A DNA stretch of 38,249 bases, taken from Piromyces finnis. Taxonomy: Eukaryota; Neocallimastigomycota; Neocallimastigomycetes; Neocallimastigales; Neocallimastigaceae. Each line of letters starts with the position of its first letter. Position 1 is the first letter of the stretch. The notes under the pieces were generated by a model. The model was not told where the DNA came from, ran no database searches, and saw only the letters and a program-made list of their open reading frames with translations. The translations under genes and the position numbers were made by a program. Positions 31,108 to 38,249 of the stretch are shown piece after piece. Location: the NCBI GenBank assembly GCA_002104945.1, contig MCFH01000118.1, forward strand, positions 1-38,249. Reading direction: 5' to 3'.

Positions 31108-31690
31108 ATTCACTTAGAGAATTCCTTTCATCATATCTTCAACTAAAATAGTTGAAGAAATCAATTGTTCAATTGAAGTTGGGTTTGATTCAATGAAAGC
31201 CAACTTCTCCCTAAGTGGTGGTAATAAACCTTTCAGAAACATGTAGATTTTTGCGCTGTCATTAAAGCTTGAATTTTGGCTAATACGTTGAAACTCGGTA
31301 ATGTAATCTAATACCTGACCAAGTTTCCTTTGGCGAAGATTATCTAATTTACCGTTAGCTACAACGGTATCGTATCTATAACTGCCAAAATTAGCCTTCA
31401 ACCTATCTACAAATTCATCATAATGGTTTAAACCCCACTATTATTCTTCATCAACACTGAAGCCCATTCCAAAGGTTTACCAGAGAAGTATGATATAACG
31501 AAGTCGACCTTGACTCGATCTGTATTATACAGTGTCGGTCGAGTACGAAATACCAACTCAACTCTGGTTAAAAATCCATCCAATTCTCTTTGTTTACCAG
31601 AAAATATCGGTGGAGCATTAATAATGTTCCCCGAATTCCCAGAAACACCACAGTCCTATCACCCATCTCTAAATTTAAATTTTCAAACTC
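31108..31690 (-). pseudogene. gag: Gag N-terminal region of element D, frameshifted
   Basis: The capsid-like region matches the Gag of B: GFLTRVELVFRT, SYFSGKPLEWASVLM, DEFVDRLKANFGSYRYD and KLGQVLDYITEFQR in order. It is spread over at least three frames. The breaks are near 31640 (before NIINAPPIFSGK), at 31432-31440 where a stop follows NNSGV, and near 31130 before the ORF carrying the zinc knuckle. Each looks like a one-base loss. I cannot place the start codon with confidence; an in-frame ATG lies near 31665. Confidence 0.8.
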
Positions 31691-31895
31691 ACTAATTAAG
31701 TCCTCCAACGTTAAATATAAAACAAAATATAAAAATGTTTTCTTACTACTGTTTCAAGTAAGTAATTTTTTTTTTTTTTTTTTTTAAAAGAAAAAACTAT
31801 TTCTACAAAAACGATGTTAGTTAATACAAAAGTTATTCAAACTCGATCTGTTATACAGTGTCGAACAAGTTTGTATTATATAATATAATATTAAT

Positions 31896-31901
31896 CAGAG
31901 T

Positions 31902-31936
<35 letters not shown>
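31896..31936. repeat. Long poly-T tract in the leader of D
   Basis: About 30 T's, with a second tract of about 19 near 31768. On the transcript strand these are poly-A runs between the tandem array and gag. Confidence 0.9.
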
Positions 31937-31940
<4 letters not shown>

Positions 31941-31949
31941 CTTTGCTAG

Positions 31950-32199
31950 GGTAGCAACAAAGTTTCTTCAATACTCTCTTGAACCAAGGTAGCAACAAAG
32001 TTTCTTCAATACTCTCTTGAACCAAGGTAGCAACAAAGTTTCTTCAATACTCTCTTGAACTAAGGTAGCAACAAAGTTTCTTCAATAATCTCTTGAACCA
32101 AGGTAGCAACAAAGTTTCTTCAATAATCTCTTGAACCAAGGTAGCAACAAAATTTCTTCAATAATCTCTTGAACCAAGGTAGCAACAAAGTTTCTTCGG
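31950..32199 (-). repeat. 38-bp tandem array in the 5' leader of element D
   Basis: Six full units and a partial seventh, starting with GGTAGCAACAAAG at 31950, 31988, 32026, 32064, 32102, 32140 and 32178. The units differ by a few substitutions (ATAC/ATAA, CCAA/CTAA). There are no spacers, so it is not CRISPR. It lies between the priming site and gag. Confidence 0.93.
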
Positions 32200-32234
32200 G
32201 CGGTAGATATCCTAACGTACTCTTGAATAGTTAG

Positions 32235-32245
32235 GTAATTGTTAT
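32235..32245 (-). promoter_or_regulatory. Primer-binding site of element D, self-complementary type
   Basis: On the minus strand ATAACAATTAC directly follows the LTR end TTACA. It is complementary to GTAATTGTTAT inside the same LTR (minus strand 32377-32367). With the last LTR base the match is 12 nt. Confidence 0.62.
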
Positions 32246-32844
32246 TGTAATGCTGACACAGAAAGAATAGATTAGGATATCTATTCTATTACAATAACAC
32301 AAAATTTAAAATAAAATAAAAAATTGTTTTATTAAAAATATCTTTTATTATAATAGAAATTTATTAATAACAATTACATCGATAAAATGATGAAAAATAT
32401 CTTCTATTTATATTTTCCTAAATACATTTATATTATATTATAACTATTTATTTCTTATATATTATTATTTAAAATCTACACTAAAATCTTAATTATTAAT
32501 AAATATTTAAACTATAACTATTTTTAGTAAAATACAATTGGCAATTCAAATTAAGTACTATTCAATTTGAATATGTGCCCATGTATTATTGATATATTAA
32601 TCATTTATATTTATTTATTTCTATGAAAAAACAATACTAAAACTAGGGATTTAAATTGAGAATATTAATTTACTTGTTAAACATTAAAAATAAATTAATA
32701 ATTTATTTTGTTTTAAACTTTATTATTAATAAATAATTATGTCTCATTTTCTTTTTCTGAATATAATTTGTGTAACTTAAACAATAATACTTGTGGCTTA
32801 AGTTACATTAAAGATATCAAACAGAGGCGTTTGATATCTTTACA
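32246..32844 (-). repeat. 5' LTR of element D
   Basis: 599 bp. It contains a TATAAATA box (minus strand, 32405-32412) 35 nt upstream of the self-primer sequence at 32366-32377. Confidence 0.93.
32366..32377 (-). promoter_or_regulatory. Candidate mRNA 5' end and self-primer of element D
   Basis: GTAATTGTTATT on the minus strand, 35 nt after TATAAATA, pairs with the site at the LTR end. The same sequence and spacing occur in the left LTR and in the solo LTR. Confidence 0.6.
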
Positions 32845-32849
32845 CAAAG
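32845..32849. repeat. Target-site duplication CAAAG right of element D
   Basis: It pairs with 26478-26482. Confidence 0.9.
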
Positions 32850-33430
32850 GCACTAGATTGACGGTACAACGTTTCTTGGTTGTTTAGCACTTGCTGGTGG
32901 TCTTGTAACCTTTCCTCATGTTCTGCAGTAAAGGCATTTTCCACAGCATGCAGCTCTTCCAAGCTAACTTGGCTAGCTGACTCATTTGCTTCCAACCTTT
33001 GATCCACTTCAACAAATTTTTGCTGAAGAGCATCGTTTATCTCGCTCTTGTAAACCTCAATACCCCGAAGTTGTTCTTCCATAGCACCCAGACGGTTTCC
33101 CATACTAGCAAACTGGCTAGATATTTCCGAAACCCATCTATTAAGAAGAACTTCAATGTGTTGCATTGGGTTTACCTCACTATTACTAGTAAAAAAGAAA
33201 GAAGGATCAACAGGGCGGGCATAGAATCCCCCTGTTGAACCTGTAAATTCTGATTAGATTCGACCTCAGTGCTTTCGAGAAGCACCGGGGTTCGAACCTG
33301 ACATTCCCTCTACACCATCCATGCCATCCGCGCTCGCCGCGTCAGGACGGGTCCCGTCCCTTACGAATGATGTTTTTGTGTCCAATTTATGGACACCCCG
33401 AGGGTTAGGTGACTTACCTGTGTTTTTCAT
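32845..33430 (-). CDS. gag: Gag of element C, N-terminal part with a candidate intron; split by element D
   Basis: The exon 33240-32845 encodes a coiled-coil-rich N-terminus (EVLLNRWVSEISSQFASMG, ENAFTAEHEERLQDHQQ). Its first internal ATG is at 33166, but the frame stays open upstream to a stop near 33256 with no earlier ATG. An ATG at 33430 starts a 13-nt exon (ATGAAAAACACAG) ending at a GTAAGT donor at 33417. Joining it to the acceptor TTTACAG at 33241 keeps the frame and adds a plausible N-terminus (MKNTGSTGGFYARP). At 32845 the frame runs into the LTR of D and would continue at 26482. The first 110 codons have no motif I can name. Confidence 0.7.
33241..33417 (-). other. Candidate 177-nt spliceosomal intron in the gag of C
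   Basis: Donor CAG/GTAAGT, branch-like TCTAATC 17 nt before the acceptor, acceptor TTTACAG. The interior is GC-rich, unlike the rest of the window. It holds an A-box-like TGGCATGGATGG and a perfect B-box core GGTTCGAACC on the minus strand, as in tRNA-derived SINEs. Splicing joins an ATG exon in frame with gag. Confidence 0.55.
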
Positions 33431-33719
33431 TTCTAGCTCGAAAATAAATTCTTTTAATAAATTAAAGAATTTATTATATAAAATATGGTTATAATGAATT
33501 TTAAAATTTAAAAATAATGAATTTTTATTGCTAAACTATTAAAAAATAATTATTTTTAATAATAAATTTACTTCTTTTAAATATAATATTTGAATATTAT
33601 ATAAAATATTGTAAATAATTATTATAATCAATAATTTAAATAAAATAAAATATGTTTTTTAAGAACTTTTAATAACACTAACCTAATTAAAACTAAGCTA
33701 ACGTAAGAACTTACTATAA
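33431..33719 (-). other. 5' leader of element C
   Basis: 289 bp of AT-rich sequence between the priming site and the candidate start exon. Nothing else recognised. Confidence 0.5.
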
Positions 33720-33730
33720 AGCGTTAGTAT
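33720..33730 (-). promoter_or_regulatory. Primer-binding site of element C, self-complementary type
   Basis: On the minus strand ATACTAACGCT directly follows the LTR end TTTTACA. It is the exact complement of AGCGTTAGTAT at 34001-34011 in the same LTR; with the last LTR base the match is 12 nt. Confidence 0.65.
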
Positions 33731-34224
33731 TGTAAAAGGTTTCTTATAATATTAGTTAATAGGTTATTAATTAGTTAATTAAGTTAGTTATTACCTCTCT
33801 ATACGAGTTAATAACTAAATAAAGTTTTATAAAAAATAATAAAGAAAGAAAATAAATATTATAACACAAGAATAAATACAAGTATATATAAAATATTATT
33901 ATGAAATAAATTTACTTAAATAATTAATTTTAATTATATCTTTTATTTATTAATTATAATTATAAACATTAATTATTATTATAGTTACTAATTTACTTTA
34001 ATACTAACGCTAAAGTATTTAACGTTAGTTTTAACTATACTATTTAACTATATTAGTTTATTTTCTTTACCACTTGATTGGGTAAAGTAAATAAACTTTC
34101 CTATTTAATTAATAACCATTAATATATGGTTATACCATATATCTGGCCAATAAATGGTGACCAGAATATATGGTTTCAATTGAAATGTTTGTGGGCAAAC
34201 TTATGGCCACAAATATTTCTTACA
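33731..34224 (-). repeat. 5' LTR of element C
   Basis: 494 bp, TG...CA ends, same length as the 3' LTR with scattered substitutions. TATA-like TATAGTTAA lies at 34031-34039 on the minus strand, 28 nt before the self-primer motif. Confidence 0.9.
34000..34011 (-). promoter_or_regulatory. Candidate mRNA 5' end and self-primer of element C
   Basis: AGCGTTAGTATT on the minus strand. It is conserved in the 3' LTR. It lies 28-41 nt downstream of two TATA-like boxes. Confidence 0.6.
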
Positions 34225-35971
34225 ATTGGTACGTATTATTTAATAATACCATAAATTTAATTATTTATTTTATTTCCAGGAGTCGAACAAAAGGGATTTA
34301 TACAAAATAATATATTCTAATAAAAGAATAAAAAAATGATTATTTGTATATTTATTTATATTATAACTAATAATTATTTTTTAGTGTTATTAATTATTTT
34401 GCTTTTACTTTTATTATTTTTAACAATTTATACACAAAGTATTTGAATATAAGAAAAAAAAAGGATTAAACATAAAAAAAAATCTTATTTGTAACTTTCT
34501 CTTTTATTTTATTAATAAAAATAATTTTAAGTACATTTATATATTTAATATAAAAAAATATTTTTAGTTAAAACAGATATAAAACTTCTCAATAATTAAT
34601 TATATTTATCAAAGAACTCCCTTTTCTTAATAAAAGTGAATTTTTGTTATTTTTATATAAAATTTTTATAATATTTTATTGGTTATTCAATAATAGATTA
34701 AATTATTATTTTTCTTAATAATTGCTAACCCCTTAAAAATAACTATATAAATTTAATATTTTTAACTATATAATTTTATCACGTATCAACAATGATAACG
34801 GATTGGTAGTTATATTACAACTTTTTAAACTACTTATTCGTTACCTTATATTGTTTTATCTCGACAGCTATTGTACGAGCTTAACAATATCTACTTGTTT
34901 TATTATTTATTTTAATTTATTTTATAATATTTTATAATATTTATAGTTTTATTATTTAATAATATTTATATAGAATAATAAACCAGATTTATTCTATAAA
35001 AATATTATTTATTATTAACACAATAATTACAAACTAGACAAGTTTAATTTCGTTTTTATATTTTTCTTTTATTTATTGTTTTTATACTTTTTTTTAACAA
35101 TAATTTTTATTATATAAAAACTTATTTTTGTCTTTTAATTATTATTATGTATTATTTAACTAACTATATTAACTATTATTAAAAATTCAACTTATTATTA
35201 ATAATCTAAGTCTTCTCATTTTTTACTAAAAAATTATTATTATTCTTTATATTAAAAATTATTTTTATAATTTAACCCAATCAAATATATAAATTTATAA
35301 AATATTTGATTTTATGTAAATTATATTTTTATAATAAACTATATAAAATTATTTAATAATTATTTTATAATAAAATTTTCTACTAATATCAAATTTATAA
35401 TATATTTATAATTATTATTTATCAAGATTTCCTCCCTAAGATACGACTTAGTGGTAGCTGATAAAAATATTCATAAATAATAATAAATATATAAGTTTTT
35501 GATATTTTTATACTAAATATTTAAAAATTTAAATTTTTTTTTTTTTTTTTCTATATATATATATATATATATATGATAAAAATAATAATAAATAAGGTTT
35601 ATAAAAAAAATGATGAAAAATTTGAAAATTTTTATTAATAAAATTTCTTTTTCAAAGAGAAATAAAAAAAATGAAGTGAAATTTTGTTAAATGTCGTAGT
35701 GTAAATATTTTTGTGTTTTTACATATTTTTGTAATGTAATTGTCGTATTATTTGTATATAAATGTTTAATGTGGTTTTATCTTTCTTTAAACTTTGAAAA
35801 TAGAATGAAATTTTGATTTTAATATGTCGAAATAATGTCGTTTTAAAATTGAAGTTACTGATTTGATATAATCTTTTAGATTGAAAATAATTGAATTTGA
35901 AATACTTTCTTTTACACTTTTTATTATACTGAAATATATATTCTTAAACGAATTATTTGATGAATTTTTGA
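34225..35971. other. AT-rich stretch without recognisable genes
   Basis: About 1.75 kb of very AT-rich DNA. I looked for reverse transcriptase, integrase or LTR ends that could complete element E and saw none. It contains a T run near 35535-35550 and a short (TA)n tract. Confidence 0.6.
35552..35574. repeat. (TA)n microsatellite
   Basis: About 11 TA units after a T17 run. Confidence 0.9.
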
Positions 35972-36949
35972 TTATATCATTTTGTTTATTTCGCTTTTTC
36001 TTGATTTTAATTTCCTGTTAATATTAATATTCAAATGATTATATTTTAGAATTTTACTTTTATTTTTATATATCTTGATTTTGTGGCATTTTTCGTGAAT
36101 AATTGGCGTTTTTTCTGCTTCATCACGGCCGACAAGATTTGACTTATTAATTGAAAATTTAATAAGTGAATCGTTTTTAATTCTTTTTGGAAATTTGCTG
36201 AAATTTGAATGAAAAATGTGATATTTTGGATAAAAATATTTATTTTTAAATTTGAATAAATGTCGAAATTTAATTGAATATAAAAGTTTGTTTTTATTGT
36301 TAAAAGTCGAATTAAAATTTTGAATTTTGATATTATTATTAAATGAATTAAATTGAGATTCATTAATATTTGATGGATTGAAACAATGAATCATTGAAAT
36401 ATTTGAAAGATTATTTTTATTTTGTTTAAAATTTGAGGGACGAGCAACCATAATAGGAGATGAATTAGTTTTCATGTAGAGAGAGTCATCATCAGGATCA
36501 ATGTATAATCGGTGATCCTTTTGAGATTGACGACCTAATATAATATCATAACATGAATCTTCATCTTCTAGAATCCAGAATAATGCATAGATTTTTAAAT
36601 CACCAAATTTAAGAGTTAAATTAACAGCTTGATTTGTTGAAATAACTTGTTTGCTAGCTAATTTAAAGAAAGTTCTCTTAAAATGTGTAATATTATGATT
36701 TGCTGATATTAAATTAAAGAAGGATTTAGTAATAACATTAACATCAGAACCAGTATCTACTAAAACTCGGACAATGTTATTATCAATTGAGCCAATGACA
36801 GAAGCAATGTTGATTTTATTAATGACATTAATTTCGTTATCTGCTATATTGATAATATCATCATCATTGTCATTATCAGCATCATCATTGTTTTCATTAT
36901 TTTTATTATTATAATTTTCATTAATGATATTAATAAATGAATTAATATC
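35972..36949 (-). pseudogene. pol: Element E aspartic protease and Asn/Lys-rich tail
   Basis: After an Asn/Asp-rich linker the frame encodes a retroviral-type protease: NIVRVLVDTGSDVNVITKSF with the D-T-G active site, and later CYDIILGRQSQKDHRLYIDP. Unlike element A, the Gly is present. The protein continues for 170 residues as an Asn-, Lys- and Phe-rich stretch with no motif I know and stops at 35972. Reverse transcriptase should follow but does not. The ATG at 36475 is internal. Confidence 0.78.
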
Positions 36950-37269
36950 TCATCATTAAGATCCATATTTTGAATGGCGTTTATTTTCCGAACGTCATTT
37001 GAATCAAGCTTTAAACCTTTGGCACAAAGTCTTCTGATGATAGGACTGACTGCAAGCAATTGTGCAAAAGAGATACCAGCATTTGTATTATTAAGGGCAT
37101 CAAAAATATTATATTCTTTATTTTTGCCCAACATGACAATAGAACGTAGGAAGTCATAATAGTTGCTTTTGGGAGACTTTTTGCTATCTATAACTTCTTC
37201 TAATTCGTCCTGTTTACTTGGTATATCTGGACCAATTCTTCTTTTATTTCTGGTTTCTTTATTTTTCAT
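36844..37269 (-). pseudogene. pol: Element E pol start: pre-protease helical domain, then frameshift
   Basis: The ATG overlaps the gag stop. After a basic start it has YNIFDALNNTNAGISFAQLL and SPIIRRLCAKGLKLD, matching the domain ahead of the protease in element A (YDIFEDLN..., GLKLEK). At about 36950 the frame turns to nonsense (MKIIIIKIMKTMMML). The true continuation is one base off, at 35972-36949. A one-base loss near GATGAGATATT explains it. Confidence 0.75.
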
Positions 37270-38249
37270 CTTGCAGAGGAAATATTCTTGCCTGCAATTA
37301 CCGAGGGGTCTAAGATGTCTAGGCGGGAAGTAGTGGTATGAAAATTTGAATTTTTCTCATTACGAATTTCTTGCTGTTCTTTCATCTGAGTGGCCTTTGT
37401 GTGTATTGGTAATGGATTTTCTCGAAGTTTCTTTTTCTTCGACTGAGTCACGTGATCCTCATCATCACTTTCATCACTTTCTTCAGAACTTTTTCTCTTG
37501 AATGCATAAATAAGGTTTTCGATGTCCTTATCATCGACTGTATTTGTCACGTGATCACGTGTAACGTAATCCTTATCATCTTCATTGATTGGATCATCCA
37601 CCAAAGGGTTAGAGATTTTTTCTTTAGAATTTGGAAATTTTTTTGTTTTATGGAAATCACGTGTATCATCAACATAGATTTGCTCATTAATGTTGTTGAT
37701 GTTGTGGGTTTGGTTATTATCAATTTTGGAGTTAGAAGGGGAAGATTGAGAACTTCCCCCATTTAATTTAAATGGTTTTGGGTTTTGGAGGGTAGCTATG
37801 ATTTTGTTCACATCGGTCATTTCGTTTGGGCAGAAGCGGGCATCATGTCCTTTCTGGTTACAACGGTGGCAGATATGAATTTTCATCTGGGCAAAGCTTT
37901 TGGTCAAAGCATCCAGATCTGATTCTTTAGCTTCTTCTTTAGTAGTCTTTTCATTATCAGTACTACTATTATTTTCGTTATTATTATAAGAGGTTTTATC
38001 TTCAACTTCTATTTTTCTCTTATAATAATTATTTTTGTTTTTGAGTTCTTTTATTGGGTACATATTCATCATCACTTTATAAGCAGATAGAAGCTCATCT
38101 GCTTTAATAGCAATGACCATAGCATCCTTTAAAGTTTTTGGTTGTTTGTTAATAAGAGAATTTAATATAGAAGTTCTCCTATTAAAAGCTTTTGTATAAA
38201 GAAAAACAAGTCTTTCTTCAGAAGGCTTGTCCCTTTCTTTAATTTCTTT
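37266..38249 (-). CDS. gag: Gag of element E, partial at the right edge
   Basis: The frame is open to the window edge (ERDKPSEERLVFLYTKAFNR upstream of the first ATG at 38120), so the start is outside. A CCHC knuckle CHRCNQKGHDARFC lies 66 codons below that ATG. The C-terminal half is a Ser/Asp/Asn-rich linker with a Lys-rich patch (SKKKKLRENPL), as in the gag-pol linker of A. It ends at TGA 37266-37268, overlapping the next ATG by ATGA. Confidence 0.82.
   Translation of the reverse strand, partial: KEIKERDKPSEERLVFLYTKAFNRRTSILNSLINKQPKTLKDAMVIAIKADELLSAYKVMMNMYPIKELKNKNNYYKRKIEVEDKTSYNNNENNSSTDNEKTTKEEAKESDLDALTKSFAQMKIHICHRCNQKGHDARFCPNEMTDVNKIIATLQNPKPFKLNGGSSQSSPSNSKIDNNQTHNINNINEQIYVDDTRDFHKTKKFPNSKEKISNPLVDDPINEDDKDYVTRDHVTNTVDDKDIENLIYAFKRKSSEESDESDDEDHVTQSKKKKLRENPLPIHTKATQMKEQQEIRNEKNSNFHTTTSRLDILDPSVIAGKNISSAR

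Larger units (their letters stand above)
26483..32844 (-). mobile_element. Full-length Ty3/gypsy chromovirus D, inserted in the gag of C
   Basis: It has two LTRs of one family (604 and 599 bp), TSD CAAAG, a self-complementary priming site, a leader with a 38-bp tandem array, gag, pol and a purine tract. In domain order and sequence it is close to element B. The two LTRs differ at five places and all five are single-base deletions in the right copy; I found no substitution. Gag and pol carry several one-base frameshifts. Either D was recently active and the consensus is poor here, or it is decaying only by indels. Confidence 0.93.
21056..34224 (-). mobile_element. Ty3/gypsy element C, split by element D
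   Basis: On the minus strand: 5' LTR 33731-34224, priming site, leader, gag with a candidate intron, gag-protease continued beyond element D, pol in the -1 frame, purine tract, 3' LTR 21056-21549. Both LTRs are 494 bp with several substitutions between them, so C is older than D and B. The bases outside the two LTRs (ATAAC left, ATTGG right) are not a duplication. Its coding sequence is less A-rich than the surrounding DNA. Confidence 0.88.
35972..38249 (-). mobile_element. Ty3/gypsy element E, A-family: gag and protease only, cut by the right edge
   Basis: Minus strand, gag entering from the right edge, then the A-type helical domain and protease, then an Asn-rich, basic tail. There is no reverse transcriptase to the left, so the element is truncated or its pol was lost. 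Confidence 0.82.

Noticed and set aside
31950-32199. Regular repeats that might suggest a CRISPR array
   Set aside because: Units are directly adjacent 38-bp copies with no spacers, in a eukaryotic retroelement leader.
34788-34810. GTATCAACAATGATAAC, resembling GTATCAACAATAAC beside the left C LTR, as a sign of a shared target
   Set aside because: The match is short, gapped and far from the right LTR end; it cannot serve as a target duplication.
36046-36363. 105-codon minus-strand ORF in element E
   Set aside because: It overlaps the protease tail frame and is rich in Ile and Lys as expected from AT-rich DNA; the protease frame has the real motifs.

Overview
This window is a pile of LTR retrotransposons. 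I see no ordinary host gene. Base composition is extremely AT-rich, coding uses the standard code, polyproteins carry Asn-rich low-complexity linkers, and one candidate spliceosomal intron shows GTAAGT, CTAAT and TTTACAG signals. Ty3/gypsy chromoviruses sit beside a Ty1/copia element. This fits an AT-rich eukaryote, most likely an early-diverging fungus, but I cannot name the organism from the sequence. Layout, left to right. (1) Element A, minus strand, 1-5243: gag, pol and 5' LTR of a tRNA-primed Ty3/gypsy element, cut by the window edge inside integrase. (2) Element B, plus strand, 5244-18303: a single-ORF, chromodomain-bearing Ty3/gypsy element with near-identical LTRs. It carries two younger insertions: a complete Ty1/copia element in its 5' LTR (5440-11367, identical 356-bp LTRs, TSD TAAAT) and a solo LTR of the D family in its reverse transcriptase (14701-15303, TSD ACTCC). 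(3) Relict F, minus strand, about 18330-21055: an inverted, diverged copy of the B leader next to an A-type primer-binding site and LTR remains. (4) Element C, minus strand, 21056-34224: a Ty3/gypsy element with 494-bp LTRs, whose gag is split by (5) element D, minus strand, 26483-32844 (TSD CAAAG), the full-length relative of the solo LTR in B. (6) An AT-rich stretch without recognisable genes, 34225-35971. (7) Element E, minus strand, 35972 to the right edge: gag and protease of an A-family element, with no reverse transcriptase. How the elements work. B, C and D each have an 11-12 nt sequence directly after the 5' LTR that is complementary to a stretch inside their own LTR, and that stretch lies about 28-41 nt downstream of a TATA-like box. 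This is the geometry expected for Tf1-type self-priming, where the mRNA 5' end folds back as the reverse-transcription primer. A and F instead have a TGG-type tRNA site, set 7 nt from the LTR in both. The copia site matches the anticodon arm of tRNA-Lys(CUU), as expected for a half-tRNA primer. A and C have correctly framed -1 slippery heptamers where gag meets pol; E has an ATGA stop-start overlap; B has one fused ORF. Caution: several ORFs are broken by single-base indels in A/T-rich tracts, and the two LTRs of D differ only by five 1-nt indels with no substitutions. Some of these breaks are probably consensus errors rather than decay.
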